From Bradyrhizobium symbiodeficiens (GTDB lineage: Bacteria > Pseudomonadota > Alphaproteobacteria > Rhizobiales > Xanthobacteraceae): 64,000 bases of DNA. Shown here in pieces: positions 16,836 to 27,153 of the stretch (position 1 is its first letter; every line of letters starts with the position of its first letter). The position numbers and the translations under genes were made by a program. Location: positions 1,986,501-2,050,500 of the forward strand of contig NZ_CP029427.2 of NCBI RefSeq assembly GCF_002266465.3. The letters are read 5' to 3'. The notes beneath the pieces are model-generated. The model was not told the origin of the DNA and did no database searches. It saw nothing but the letters and a program-made list of their open reading frames with translations.

Positions 16836-17798
16836 ATGGCTATCATTGCCTATTTCGCCCTGGTGTGGGCAGCTGCCGGACAAGACGCCGGTCGGGTTGC
16901 CCGGTGCGTGTCGATTCAAGATGTCGATGAACGGATTGAGTGCCTGGAGGGCAGGAGCAACGTCCCCGATGCGTCGGCGCTTGCGCCTGGCCGTCCAAGA
17001 GTCCCCCAAGCTGGGCCGAGCTATGACTGCCGGATGGCAACGGCGTCGATCGAACGGGCGATCTGCGGAGACGCGGCACTTTCGGAATGGGATCTGCGGA
17101 TGGGCCAGCAGTATCAGCAGGCTCTCCGGCTCAGGAAGGGCGTTGATCGTCAGTCTCTTATCGAGAGTCAACGATCGTGGATACAGCAAAGGAATAATGT
17201 GTGCGCGGCGGTCGCGGGCAACAACGTTTGGTCCTGTATCGTTGACATGACAAAACAGCGGATCGCCCTTCTGTCGGAGCCCTCCCCAGCGAATGCCGAT
17301 CCCTCGCCGATGGCTTCTCCGTCTCCGATGCCGCAGTCACCGCCCAAAGCGCAGACTCTTCCCCCGGTTGCTCCGCCGCCTGTTGCACCGAAGAGCTCCG
17401 GTCCTTCACCAGCGCCGAAATCAACTCCATCTGCCGACTCGACGAGCGGCATAAATCCGCTGCTTGTGCTCATTTTTATCGTCGGCGCCATCGCCGGCGC
17501 GATCGCCGTCTACAACAACATTCGACGCCGCGAAGAGGAGCAACGACGTGCGGCCGAACGACAGCGGCTAGTCGCAAAATACGGCGCCGAGATCGCTGAC
17601 CGAATCCTGGCGCGTGTCGTCTGGCAGGGAATGACGGAGGAACAGTTGCTTGAGTCCCGCGGCCCCCCAGCCGATAAAGATTATGAAGTCAGGAAGTCCG
17701 TCACTAAAGAGACCTGGAAGTACGGTCAAACCGGGAAAAACCGCTTCAGCAACCGCATCTTTCTTGAGAACGGCATCGTCACCGGCTGGAAAGAGTAA
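16836..17798 (+). CDS. LprI-like (DUF1311) protein with TM helix and BamE/SmpA-like tail
   Basis: From ATG 16836 the 320-residue protein has a short signal-like start. A lysozyme-inhibitor LprI-type domain follows at about 63-150 (SYDCRMATASIERAICGD, QRSWIQQRNNVCAA, CIVDMTKQRIALL, with the expected cysteines). Then come a Pro/Ser-rich linker (150-205), a transmembrane helix (about 206-228), a charged helix, and a C-terminal segment GMTEEQLLESRGPP..ETWKYGQTGKNR. That last part resembles the BamE/SmpA-like fold that follows a membrane anchor. The combination is unusual. Frame-internal codons upstream (from 16764) lack signal-peptide character. It converges on the kinase gene. Confidence 0.75.
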   Translation: MAIIAYFALVWAAAGQDAGRVARCVSIQDVDERIECLEGRSNVPDASALAPGRPRVPQAGPSYDCRMATASIERAICGDAALSEWDLRMGQQYQQALRLRKGVDRQSLIESQRSWIQQRNNVCAAVAGNNVWSCIVDMTKQRIALLSEPSPANADPSPMASPSPMPQSPPKAQTLPPVAPPPVAPKSSGPSPAPKSTPSADSTSGINPLLVLIFIVGAIAGAIAVYNNIRRREEEQRRAAERQRLVAKYGAEIADRILARVVWQGMTEEQLLESRGPPADKDYEVRKSVTKETWKYGQTGKNRFSNRIFLENGIVTGWKE

Positions 17799-17804
17799 GC
17801 AGCC

Positions 17805-19742
17805 TCACCTCGATACGGCTTTGTAGTTTTCGTCTGCCTGAAGGTACTCGGCATACGCGATCTCGACGGGAGCGTGCAGCTGCGTTCTAGCATTAAGCAC
17901 GCGCGCGTGAAGCTGCCTCAGCTCCTCGTAGCCGTTCCTGACCGCCTGCTCCAGCTTGCGCCGCTCTACCCCGATCTCATGCTCGATTTTATCGATGTCA
18001 CGCTTGTCAACGCCTGTGGCTGCGTTGAACCTGAAGCCTGCTTCGACCGACTGGCGCCACGCGTAAAGGGCCCCGCAAAGCTTTGGCCCGAATCCAGGTA
18101 CGTTCTCGACCGCTGTGCTCAAGAGATCGGCCGCTGTCTCGATCCCATAGGATTGCAAAGTGCGTTTGCGGCCGTTGCCGATGCCCTCGATGCTAGCCTT
18201 ATCGATCTCGAACTGGTCCAGATAGCGCGACAGCTGCGCTTGCCTCACCGACGTCCTGAGCTGGTCGAGTTTCGATTTCCTCAGCGTCGGAAGATGATCA
18301 ACCAAGGCCTTCAGGCGCAGAACCTCTTGCTTCTTGCTGTCGAAAGCGCCGGACCCGGCTCGCTCGGTCCACTCCTGTTGGGCGCGTAGCCAAGTGTTCC
18401 GCGCATTGGCTTCGGCGTCCCGGAATTTATAGACATCGCTGGATTTATCGAGCCATCTGCGCCCGCCAAAGAACGTGACAAGCGCCGCAATGAGAAAAAG
18501 CAGTGGTGCCGGTGCGCTCAGGCCGCCGAACACGCCGATTCCGCCAATGACCAGAGCCATTGCGAAAGCGAGAACGTTTGCGCGGCGGAATGAGTTCGCC
18601 ACCGAGACCGCCTCCGCGCTAGGTGCTGGCCGCGTCGCTTGAATGTTCGGGGCAGGGCCGGGGCTCTGCAAGCCTTCGATCTGTCGCCAAAGCGCCGTGA
18701 GATCGAGTGCGGTGACCTCGCCGCCGAGGGAAACGAAGGGGAATAGCTCCGTCCGGGTGGCCGCTTCCATTGGGCACCATGGGCAAGAAACCGCTTTATG
18801 GTGCCAGTGGGATGGATTGGCGCGGCATTGGATAAGGTTTTTCTCAAGCCCCGTTAGCGCTTGAACCCAATCCTGCGGTTCCGGCCTGCCACCGTTGATC
18901 ATCTGCTTCGCGAAAGCACGTTCGAACAGAAAGGCGACCTCGTCGCCGACGATCGACAGGGCCGGCGTGTTCGGGGGCCTGTCCATCTGCACGTCCGCGC
19001 GCATAGCGCTGTAAGCGAACCGAAGTTCGGAGATCGCTTTCGGGATCGGCATATCTCCACGTCCGAGGAAGCGCCCGGCGAAAGGATGCCTGCCCATGAA
19101 CAGAAGCAGGAACAGCATTACGGCAAGACCAAAGCCGTCGTGGTTCACCGTTCTCACGATCTGGCGAAGGTTCTTGCCCTGCAGCTCGGGCGGCGTGAAC
19201 GTCTCGACGCCAACTTCGCAAAAATAGCGCTTTCCTTGGCCGGTGATCTGAAAGCTGTCGCAGTCGATCAGCTTGACCGTCGCATCCGGCGCGACCAGAA
19301 CGCTTCCTTCGTTGATATCGCCAATAATGCTGCCCGTGGCATGCACGGCGCCAAACGCCCTCGCGGTATTCGTACATGCGCGGACCAGGAAACGCCAATC
19401 GGCGCGTGTGAACTCCGTAAGTCTGCTTTTAGGGCTATAGAGTTTATGGATGTCCTTGGCGTTCTTGACGCGCGGGAGCAACAATCCGACCGGCGCGCGC
19501 CCGGACTTTGCCAAGAGAAGACCGGAGGGCCACGCTGATACCTGGTTCAGGATGCCGTTCGAAAGCGACGACATGAACTCGATTTTCGCTGCTCTCTCCG
19601 GGGTAAGCGGTCGATGATAAACCTTTGCAACGAGGTCTTCCGACGACCTGATGCCGTATACGGCGCCTTCGCCGCCCTGACCGATCAGGGTATCGAGGCG
19701 GATTTCGCGGCCGGAGGCATCGACAACTTCAGGAGGCGGCAT
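17805..19742 (-). CDS. TerY-P-type protein kinase with helix-hairpin-helix (YegI-like)
   Basis: The 645-residue protein begins with a Ser/Thr kinase domain: glycine loop GQGGEG at 21-26, catalytic Lys K40 in LVAKVY, a catalytic loop GDINEGSVLV at about D142 and LIDCDSF in place of DFG near 159. The HRD and DFG motifs are therefore divergent (GDI, DCD). Two transmembrane segments lie at about 384-425 and a helix-hairpin-helix pair (IEGIGNGRKR, VENVPGFGPKL) at about 512-560. This order matches E. coli YegI. ATG 19742 overlaps the phosphatase stop by 14 bases; a frame-internal start at 19799 would overlap more. It forms a triad with the PP2C and vWA genes. Confidence 0.88.
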   Translation of the reverse strand: MPPPEVVDASGREIRLDTLIGQGGEGAVYGIRSSEDLVAKVYHRPLTPERAAKIEFMSSLSNGILNQVSAWPSGLLLAKSGRAPVGLLLPRVKNAKDIHKLYSPKSRLTEFTRADWRFLVRACTNTARAFGAVHATGSIIGDINEGSVLVAPDATVKLIDCDSFQITGQGKRYFCEVGVETFTPPELQGKNLRQIVRTVNHDGFGLAVMLFLLLFMGRHPFAGRFLGRGDMPIPKAISELRFAYSAMRADVQMDRPPNTPALSIVGDEVAFLFERAFAKQMINGGRPEPQDWVQALTGLEKNLIQCRANPSHWHHKAVSCPWCPMEAATRTELFPFVSLGGEVTALDLTALWRQIEGLQSPGPAPNIQATRPAPSAEAVSVANSFRRANVLAFAMALVIGGIGVFGGLSAPAPLLFLIAALVTFFGGRRWLDKSSDVYKFRDAEANARNTWLRAQQEWTERAGSGAFDSKKQEVLRLKALVDHLPTLRKSKLDQLRTSVRQAQLSRYLDQFEIDKASIEGIGNGRKRTLQSYGIETAADLLSTAVENVPGFGPKLCGALYAWRQSVEAGFRFNAATGVDKRDIDKIEHEIGVERRKLEQAVRNGYEELRQLHARVLNARTQLHAPVEIAYAEYLQADENYKAVSR

Positions 19743-20532
19743 CGGCAGAAGGGGCCCCGGGTTCGTAACGCGTCGCGAGCACCAGCGATTTATCATCATC
19801 CGTGCGCGCGCAAACGCGTTCTGAGGTCAAATAATTCAACAAGCTTTGCGACAATTCATCGTCCAGTCCCTCGTTCGGTGCCTGACGGACGGGGGCGATC
19901 ATATTATTGAAAAAGGGATCGTGAACGGTCTTGGTCCCATAATGAAGGACAAGGCTCTCGATGCCGTCCGAGAAAGCCGAAAACTCTCTGATGCGCCGCG
20001 AAACTGCGTCGAACTCAAGAACCTCTGCCGCATTGCTGGCTGTGATGAAGTTCGTGCTGTTGATATATTCGCCGTGTTGGGGCCAGAAAACGTAGGACCA
20101 GCCCTCGTCTCCTTCCTCGCGAACGACCATCGCGCCGTCGCCGACCTGGAAGAATACGGCGTCTTCAGCAGCGATCACGGCGACAAGAAGAGTACAGGCG
20201 AACTCTCTCGTTGACGCGCCACCCTCCGACGCAAGGGTCGAAATTGCCGTCTGTATCTGGGCCAGCCAGTTGAGGGCGGCGTCCCGATCGATCGACCTCA
20301 CCAAGCCGCCGGCTTCAAGGAAGTTTTCGATCAGATTAGTTGCGGTTGTCACCGCCGCACGCGATCCGATCTCGGAGTGCGCCGCGCTGCCGGCACCATC
20401 CGAGACCGCGGAAATAATTACCGGTCCGTTGGGGGTCTGAACGAGCCTCACGCGCACGCTGTCCTGGCACGGCTTATCGTTTTTGATATGCGACGTGCCG
20501 ATCGCGCAGGTGGCGGCTATCCGCCATTTCAT
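19729..20532 (-). CDS. PP2C-family protein phosphatase (YegK/PphC-like)
   Basis: The 267-residue protein carries PP2C motifs: NDKPCQD near the start, AVSDGAGSAAHSEIG with the metal-binding Asp, FFQVGDGAM, FSDGIE and DDDKSLVLA near the end. It should remove phosphate from Ser/Thr in substrates of the adjacent kinase. The ATG at 20532 lies four bases after the vWA stop at 20537; upstream in-frame codons would overlap the vWA gene and lack homology. Coupled translation of all three triad genes is likely. Confidence 0.9.
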   Translation of the reverse strand: MKWRIAATCAIGTSHIKNDKPCQDSVRVRLVQTPNGPVIISAVSDGAGSAAHSEIGSRAAVTTATNLIENFLEAGGLVRSIDRDAALNWLAQIQTAISTLASEGGASTREFACTLLVAVIAAEDAVFFQVGDGAMVVREEGDEGWSYVFWPQHGEYINSTNFITASNAAEVLEFDAVSRRIREFSAFSDGIESLVLHYGTKTVHDPFFNNMIAPVRQAPNEGLDDELSQSLLNYLTSERVCARTDDDKSLVLATRYEPGAPSADAAS

Positions 20533-20536
20533 TGAG

Positions 20537-21202
20537 CTAGACTTCGGTCCAGCCGCTTGGCGGCGGCAAAGCGACACGGTCGCCGGTGCTGGAAGCCGAA
20601 ACGCGGCTCAACGAACTCGACAGCCACATGAACAACTCGCGGAAGTTCAGGCCATCGAGTTTGAGCGGGCCGCGCGGCGCGATCTGAGCAAGAATTCCCA
20701 TATCCGCGTTGACCACGCCGATCGCGAAGAATGAGAACTCCTTCTTTTCTTCGCCGTCCTTCACGAGTTGGGCCGCTCGCTGCCAGCTGTCGGTCGGGGA
20801 GCCATCGGTGATCAGGAAAATCCAAGGCCGGTAGTACGAGACGCCATTGTCCTTGTACCGCTGTTTGCGTTCGCGGAGCATGTCGATGCCTTGCTCGATC
20901 GCCGCGCCCATGGGGGTATCGCCTGTTGTCGAAAGCGTCGGAGGATGCCAGAAATCAGGCGTCTGGAAACCAGAATCGATATTGACGGGGCCAAACGTGA
21001 CGACCCCAATTTCAACGCGCTTCATCGCCAGGGCATCATTCGCCAACTGGTCCTTCAGCGTCGCGATGCCTCGGTTCAATTCCGATATCGCTCGCCCCTG
21101 CATCGAGTGCGATGTATCCAATAGGAGGAGGCAGGGGCACCGCGGCTCCGGATTGGTGGTGAAGTCGTCGCTTCCAAAGCCGACCTGTTCGAAGCCTGAC
21201 AT
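20537..21202 (-). CDS. TerY/YegL-like vWA-domain protein
   Basis: The 221-residue protein is a cytoplasmic von Willebrand A domain with an intact MIDAS: DTSHS at 29-33, TGDTPMG with the metal-binding Thr, and [10 protein letters not shown] with the third Asp. It has no signal peptide or membrane helix. With the phosphatase and kinase it forms the TerY-P triad known from tellurite-resistance-associated and other stress clusters. It is first of the three and probably the regulator or adaptor. A DUF4236 gene lies 15 bases upstream on the same strand. Confidence 0.9.
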   Translation of the reverse strand: MSGFEQVGFGSDDFTTNPEPRCPCLLLLDTSHSMQGRAISELNRGIATLKDQLANDALAMKRVEIGVVTFGPVNIDSGFQTPDFWHPPTLSTTGDTPMGAAIEQGIDMLRERKQRYKDNGVSYYRPWIFLITDGSPTDSWQRAAQLVKDGEEKKEFSFFAIGVVNADMGILAQIAPRGPLKLDGLNFRELFMWLSSSLSRVSASSTGDRVALPPPSGWTEV

Positions 21203-21217
21203 CGGTTTTCCTCACTA

Positions 21218-21697
21218 TTATTGTGGTGTTAATTGCAGCGGCGGACCGATCGAGTCCGTACGTACTTTCGGCCGCGGCCGCGGCAAAGGGATGGGGCCTT
21301 CAATGGCCGAATATTGATCAGGCGAAGATTGAGCGAGCGAGCCAGTGGTCTCGCCCACCGGCGTTACGGGCAGCGAGGAGCCATTGGAGGCGGGCTCCGG
21401 GCGACTGACGATGTAAATCAGCCCGAGCACGAAAGCGATGATGACGAACGGCGTGGCGGAGTAGCGCCTGCGCGTCGGCAAGGGGGTGGTGATAAGCGCG
21501 GCCGGTGCTTGGGGCTGGACCGTTGTAGAATAAGATAGACCGGACCCAGGGATGCTCACGGTCAGTCGTGAGGGTCCATGTGGACTTACATTGTAGGTGA
21601 AGCCCTTTCCGCCAAATGACAGGCTGGAACGCCTCAATCCGACGTTGAGGCGCACGCCGGGTATCAGCTTTATCGATTTACGAAAGCGCAGCCCCAT
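21218..21697 (-). CDS. DUF4236 membrane protein
   Basis: The ATG at 21697 follows AAGGGAGA. The 159-residue protein begins with the DUF4236 pattern (LRFRKSIKLIPGVRLNVGLR, then SFGGKGFTYNVS and SIPGSGLSYST). One transmembrane helix follows at about 84-100, and then a Pro-rich C-terminus. The family occurs in many bacteria without a known role. It stands upstream of the TerY-P genes and likely shares their transcript. Confidence 0.85.
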   Translation of the reverse strand: MGLRFRKSIKLIPGVRLNVGLRRSSLSFGGKGFTYNVSPHGPSRLTVSIPGSGLSYSTTVQPQAPAALITTPLPTRRRYSATPFVIIAFVLGLIYIVSRPEPASNGSSLPVTPVGETTGSLAQSSPDQYSAIEGPIPLPRPRPKVRTDSIGPPLQLTPQ

Positions 21698-22041
21698 TTC
21701 TCTCCCTTTGGTTGAATTATTCGACCAAAAGAAGAGAGTTTTCAACCTTCCATAGGCGCCGGCGGATACGACTTTACGTCTAGAGCGAAATATTACTGTC
21801 TCGATCCTACAAAAATACCGGTGCGCCTTTGCCCCTTCTATTGTTGTACAGCGACACGAGTTTGCTGGCAGGTGTCTTGGAAGATGGGGATTGCCGAAGC
21901 AAAGTGCGCAAAACCACTGCTTCTGGCTTGACCGCGTAAACCGGCGAGTTCTAATTTTGTTCTCAAATGCGCGGGTGCGATTCTGTGAGCCCCGCAGCCA
22001 GCTTTTCAACGAAACAGGAAACGCCCATCCGGGCAGCAAAC
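21698..22041. promoter_or_regulatory. Divergent intergenic region between the DUF4236/TerY-P and DUF2130 genes
   Basis: These 344 bases separate the leftward DUF4236/TerY-P transcript from the rightward DUF2130 gene, so both promoters must be here. The stretch is AT-richer than the genes. No clear promoter boxes, operators or RNA structure could be identified by eye. Confidence 0.4.
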
Positions 22042-23451
22042 ATGCACGAGATCATCTGCCCTCACTGTACCAAGGCCTTCAAGGTCGATGAGTCCGGTTA
22101 CGCGGATATCCTGAAGCAGGTCCGTGACGCCGATTTCGCAAAGCAACTGCACGAGCGGCTGGAATTGGCCGAGCGCGACAAGCAGAGCGCTGTTGAATTG
22201 GCCAAAGCCCAGGTTGGTGGATATCTGCAGAAGACCGCCGCTGCCAAGGATGCGGAAATCCAGGAGTTGAAGTCCAAGCTTGAGGGGAGCGAGGTCGCTC
22301 AGAAGCTTGCTGTCACCGAAGCGCTCAGCGTGGTCGAGAAGGAGCGTGACACGCTGGCGCACGCGCTCGCGCAGGCGGAACGCGAGAAGAAGGCTGCCTC
22401 AGAGCTTGCTGAGGCGCTTTTGGCCAGCGAGCAGCACAAGATCACGGCCGCCAAGGAAAAGGAAATCCAGGAGCTGAAGGCTAAGCTTCAGGCCGTCGAG
22501 CTGGAGAAGAAGCTCGCCGTGACCGAAGCCGTCGGTGCCGTCGAGAAAGAGCGCGATGAGCTGAAGAACGGCATCAAGCAGGTCCAGCTTGAAAAACAGC
22601 TCTCTGAGCAGTCCCTCAAGGACAAGTACGAAACCCAGATCAAGGATCGGGATGACGCGATCGAGCGCCTCAAGGATATGAAGGCCCGCCTCTCGACCAA
22701 GATGGTCGGCGAGACCCTCGAACAGCACTGCGAAACCGAGTTCAACCGGGTGCGCTCGATGGCGTTTCCGCGGGCGTATTTCGAGAAGGATAACGACGCG
22801 CGGACCGGCAGTAAGGGCGACTACATCTTCCGCGACGCGGACGAAGCCGGCACCGAGCTCATCTCGATTATGTTCGAGATGAAGAACGAGAGCGACAAGA
22901 CCGCGACGAAGAACAAGAACGAGGATTTTCTCAAGGAACTTGACCGCGATCGCACCGAGAAGGGCTGCGAGTACGCGATCTTGGTCTCATTGCTTGAACC
23001 GGATAATGAACTCTACAACACCGGCATCGTGGACGTCTTCCACCGTTATCCCAAGATGTACGTCATCCGGCCGCAGTTCTTCCTGCCGATGATTACGCTG
23101 CTGCGGAACGCATCGCTCAATTCCCTGAAATACCGGACTGAGCTGGCGCTGGTTAAGGCCCAGAATATCGACATCACCCAGTTCGAAAGCCAGCTGGAGA
23201 CGTTCAAGAACGGTTTTGCCAGGAATTACGACCTCGCTTCCAGAAACTTCCAGACGGCAATCGCCGAGATCGACAAGTCCATCGACCATCTGCAGAAGAC
23301 CAAGGATGCGTTGATGGGTACGGATCGCAACCTGCGCCTTGCGAACGACAAGGCGCAGGACGTGACGATCAAGAAGCTGACGCGGGGCAATCCCACGATG
23401 GCAGCGAAGTTCGCGGAGCTTAAGAGCTCGCCTGCGGAAGCGGCTGAATAG
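22042..23451 (+). CDS. DUF2130-family coiled-coil protein, possible PD-(D/E)XK nuclease
   Basis: The ATG at 22042 gives 469 residues. A short zinc-ribbon-like start ([13 protein letters not shown]) leads into a coiled coil of about 200 residues with internally repeated segments ([20 protein letters not shown] and [20 protein letters not shown]). The DUF2130 domain follows: [15 protein letters not shown] and IMFEMKNES, where D and E-x-K have the spacing of a PD-(D/E)XK site. It ends in helices. The family is common next to phage- and restriction-related genes. A role in DNA cleavage or processing is inference from the motif. Confidence 0.85.
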   Translation: MHEIICPHCTKAFKVDESGYADILKQVRDADFAKQLHERLELAERDKQSAVELAKAQVGGYLQKTAAAKDAEIQELKSKLEGSEVAQKLAVTEALSVVEKERDTLAHALAQAEREKKAASELAEALLASEQHKITAAKEKEIQELKAKLQAVELEKKLAVTEAVGAVEKERDELKNGIKQVQLEKQLSEQSLKDKYETQIKDRDDAIERLKDMKARLSTKMVGETLEQHCETEFNRVRSMAFPRAYFEKDNDARTGSKGDYIFRDADEAGTELISIMFEMKNESDKTATKNKNEDFLKELDRDRTEKGCEYAILVSLLEPDNELYNTGIVDVFHRYPKMYVIRPQFFLPMITLLRNASLNSLKYRTELALVKAQNIDITQFESQLETFKNGFARNYDLASRNFQTAIAEIDKSIDHLQKTKDALMGTDRNLRLANDKAQDVTIKKLTRGNPTMAAKFAELKSSPAEAAE

Positions 23452-23635
23452 CTGCTTCACGATTTCAAGATTCGTCTCTGGAAGGTCAGCGTTTCTAGGC
23501 TGAATAGACGTGATCCGTCCAGCCTAACGGCTATTCGAGTGTGGGGTGGTGTCTTGACAACCGAAGTCGGGCGCTCTCCATTGATGCAATCCATGATTTT
23601 GCATTTCCAGATATACAATTTTCGCCGGAACGCAT

Positions 23636-26324
23636 ATGGCAAGCGATAATGAACTATTCGATTGGTGCGTTGCACGCCCGCGCTGGCAACAGGAAGCCAT
23701 ACGGCGCCTCACCACCAAGCCGGCTCTCGACACAGATGAACTCAAACAGCTAGAAGATGCGGTAAGGGCGGAAGCAGGGATTACCGCCGGAAAGGCGCCC
23801 GACTGGCCTGCGCTGACGAAAATTCACCTCAAGGCGGGCAATCAGTTCGCGCCGGTCACCGTTCTGGGCTCGATCGGGCCGTTGCGCAATATCGACCGGT
23901 TGGCTGCGGCACAGCCGCCGCTCAAGTTTGCCATCAACGGCGTGACGCTGATTTACGGTCCGAACGGTTCGGGTAAGAGCGGGTATTGCCGTATTGCCAA
24001 GAAAATTTGCCATTGCCTGCACGACGTAACCCTACGGGGTAACGTGTTCGAGCCGGCCACATCCGATCCCCGGGAGGTGAGCCTGACCTTCCGCGTCGAT
24101 GGTGATAAAACCCGCAGCGTGCTCTGGGATGACAGAAGGGCGGCGCCGCCGGAACTGGGCCGAATCTCGGTCTTCGACAGCGATGCCGCAGGACTGTACG
24201 TCGACGCCGAGCGCAACATCGAATTCTTGCCCTTTGAGCTTGCTCTGTTGACCAACCTCGCCGAGGTTCTGCGCATCCTGGACGCCCGCTTCAAGGCTGA
24301 GGAAGCGGCCTTGAACAAGGCGCACCAGGCGCCGCTGCCGCTCGGATACGAGAAGCGCACCAAGGTATCGGCGCTGATTGGGGCCTTGAAGGCGGACCAG
24401 AACCTTCCCACCGCGCAGGCGTTGCGGGCCTTGGCGGCTTGGACTGAAAAGGACGAGTCTGCCTTTCAGGCGCTCGCGCTCGAGCTCAGCAAGGACCCGA
24501 TTCTTCTGTCGAAAGTGAAGGAGGCCACCAAGTCGACCGTCGAGACGCTGGTTGCCGATGCAAATACCATTGTCGATGGGATCGGCAATGCCGGCCTTGC
24601 GAAACTGAAGGACGCGCGGGAAAAAGCAGCGGCCACGCGCGAGGCGGCGAAGGCAGCCGCTTCCGCCTTGGCCGAGGATTCGGCGGTTCCGCAGCTGGGT
24701 AGTGAGACCTGGCGCCAGATGCTGAGGTACGCGCGCGACTTCGCCGCCGAAGCATACCCGGACCTTCAGCCGCCCCAACTGGCTACCGCTGATACCTGTG
24801 TGCTCTGCCATCAGCCTCTCGATGGACCTGCCCGCACGCGACTCGTTGCTTTTGATGAGTACATCGAGGGCCGAGCCAACGCGGACGCCGAAAAGGCAAA
24901 GAAGGAGTTCGGGGATGCCGCGCGCGCCATCCTTGAACTCAAGATTCTCAGCAGTCAGGAGATCAAGAGCCGCCTCGTTAACTTCGTCGAGGGCTCGCCG
25001 CCCCGTCAGGCGCTGGCGGACAAGCTTGAGAGGTTCTACGGCGTCTGCCAGGAACGTCACGCTTTGGTTTCAACAGCCATCAAGACAGTCGAGTACGCAG
25101 GTCTTGAGGGGCTTGCGGATCTCGACCGGTCGATCATCGACGAACTGCTGGTTGAAGTCACCGTCCTTGCCAACGAGATCAAGGGGCTGAAACCAACGAC
25201 CGACGAGACCGCCAAGCGGCTGAAGCGTCAGCAAGAGTTCGACGAGCTGGAAGCGCGGAAAAAGTTCTCGGCTGACATCGACACCTTCGTGGCGCGACGG
25301 AATTCACTCGATCTGTTCCTGAAGACCAAAGCGTGCGTCACCGCCTGTTCTGTCGCCGGGATTACCTCCCACATCACCCGCATCAGAAGGAAGGTGCTGA
25401 CCGCGTCCCTCCAAACCAGTCTTGAAGACGAGATCAAAGCCCTCGACCTTCAGCATCTACCCCTAAAACTTGCCGACCGAGGGGAGGTCGGCAAGAGCAA
25501 GGTGCATATCGGACTGGAGGCCCAGCAGAAGGTCGGGAAGAACAGTGACATCCTGAGCGAAGGGGAAAAAACGGGCGCTCGCCCTGGCAGGCTTCCTCGC
25601 TGAATTGAAAGAGGTCGGCGCCAGGCACGGAATCGTGGTCGATGATCCGGTGTCTTCGCTGGATCATGCCCGGATGGAGGCGGTGGCGAAACGCCTGGTC
25701 AAAGAGGCCGCCGCCGGGCGACAGGTCATTATCTTCACGCACAATCTCTTCTTTCACCATGCCGTGTTCGAAGCCGCGCGGGACATGAAGGTGCCTCTGC
25801 GAGAGGAATGGATCGCCAAGCATGCGGACGGACGGTTCGGCATCATCGACGTCGGTCAGGAGCCCTGGATTTCCATGGGTGTGACGAAGCGGATCTCAAT
25901 CATCGACGGCTTACTGCAAAAGAAGAAGCCGACCTATTCGGAAACCGATGAGACAGAGCGCTCGTTTGTCACCGATGTGTACAGCAAGATGCGCGAAACC
26001 TGGGAACATGCCATTGAAGAGATTCTTTTCGCGGGCGTTGTTGGCCGTTTCCGCCCGAATGTCGCGACCCTCAAATTGAGGGCCGCCCGCGTCGAGCAAG
26101 CGGACTACGAGGCGGTGCACGCTGGCATGACGCGGTGTTCTAAGTACTCCGGCCACGACCAATCAGCGGGAGTGCCGACTGACCTTCCCAAGCTCACCGA
26201 AATCAAGGCCGATCTCGACAAGCTCAGCGCATTCGTCACGGCCGCGAACTCTCGTCGGAAGGCACTTGAAAAAGAAGGTCAACTGTATGAAGCGGGGCCT
26301 GTGGCGGCCAAGGTTCTCGACTAG
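23636..26324 (+). CDS. AAA ATPase with zinc-hook-like CxxC, split by a frameshift
   Basis: Two frames (23636-25603 and 25605-26324) together encode one protein of about 895 residues. Walker A GPNGSGKS is at 108-115; a long coiled coil contains CVLC at about 388-391, like the zinc hook of Rad50 or RloC; the ABC signature is SEGEK. After the frameshift come Walker B VVDDPVSSLDH, the THN segment IIFTHNLFFHH and a C-terminal domain with CSKYSGHD. One extra A in the run at 25566-25571 breaks the frame: with five As it reads SEGEKRALALAGFLAEL. This is an AAA_13/RloC-like SMC-type ATPase often found in defence islands. The frameshift may be a sequencing error. Confidence 0.82.
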
Positions 26325-26407
26325 CAATCGCCGCCGAGTCACATCGCTTCCTGATTTTGCCGCAGCGGGCCGTGCCAGGATTAAAAAACGAACGATCGGG
26401 GAGTGTG

Positions 26408-26895
26408 ATGGTGGAAGCATGGTTTCCAATGGTCAGAGATGTGGTGCTGTTCGCCATTGCTGTTACGGCGCTGTGCTCTCGACATTTAACTGGCGGCAGG
26501 CGGCACGAAAGGATCGCCGCCAAATCACCATCAGCGCTTCGACTGCAATGCCAACCTACGGCGACCAACTTGGAGCGCCTTACGCGAAGTTGAAGGCGGT
26601 CAATACCGGCCATCGCGTCGTGACCGTTAAAACCCTGACGTTCGAGACCGCTGGCGGTGCCCGCCTGGCACCCATGCTCACCGATCGCTTTGCAGGTATG
26701 CCGGACACCCGATTGCCAGTGACGTTGTCGGATGGCCAGAGCGCGCATCTACTGTTGCCCTATGCAGACATCGCAGAAGCGTTGATCGCGAATCGCCAGA
26801 CCGGCGTAATGAAACTTACGCCCATTTGCGTGGACTCGGCCGACAACGTCTATCGAGGCGAACCATGGGACGTTGATCCCCGCGAATTTCTGTAG
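26408..26895 (+). CDS. Single-TM hypothetical protein, frameshifted
   Basis: From ATG 26408 the frame reads MVEAWFPMVRDVVLFAIAV and then fails. In the other frame it continues GAVLSTFNWRQAARKDRRQI and on to a TAG after VDPREFL. Adding one G to the GG at about 26467-26468 joins the two into a protein of about 160 residues with one N-terminal transmembrane helix and a small cytoplasmic domain (LKAVNTGHRVVTVKTLTFE, a beta-rich pattern). No named family was recognised. It follows the AAA ATPase by about 80 bases. Confidence 0.55.
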
Positions 26896-27102
26896 ATGGG
26901 TGTCCGCTAGGCGTCGCTCTCCCCCATGAAGATCTGCAACCACCGGCCGGTAAGGTCGGGTGAATAGGTCAGCAGCGCAACCCGTCAAGGCATCCACGCG
27001 GCGTTGCACGCGGAGCCTCCTTGACTGGTCGCTCAGGCCTGCTGCCCTCGAATTCTCCCGACCGGCCGCGATGGCGCAGCCGACGAAAAGGGAGATCCTC
27101 AC

Positions 27103-27153
27103 ATGACCGACACCATCAAAATCCACAGCTTGAACGACAGCTTTCGCCAGACC
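27103..27153 (+). pseudogene. Truncated DUF3768 gene, first 17 codons
   Basis: AGGGAGAT precedes ATG 27103, and the reading MTDTIKIHSLNDSFRQT matches the conserved start of DUF3768 proteins (compare ALNDDLRQ in the copy at 3984-4316). The frame then enters the interior of an IS3 transposase gene, so the rest of DUF3768 is gone. Confidence 0.65.

Noticed and set aside
26749..27150. C-terminal extension of the IS3 orfB frame
   Set aside because: No transposase motifs remain after MAVWRRG. The bases belong to the DUF3768 leader and the end of the 26408-26895 gene.
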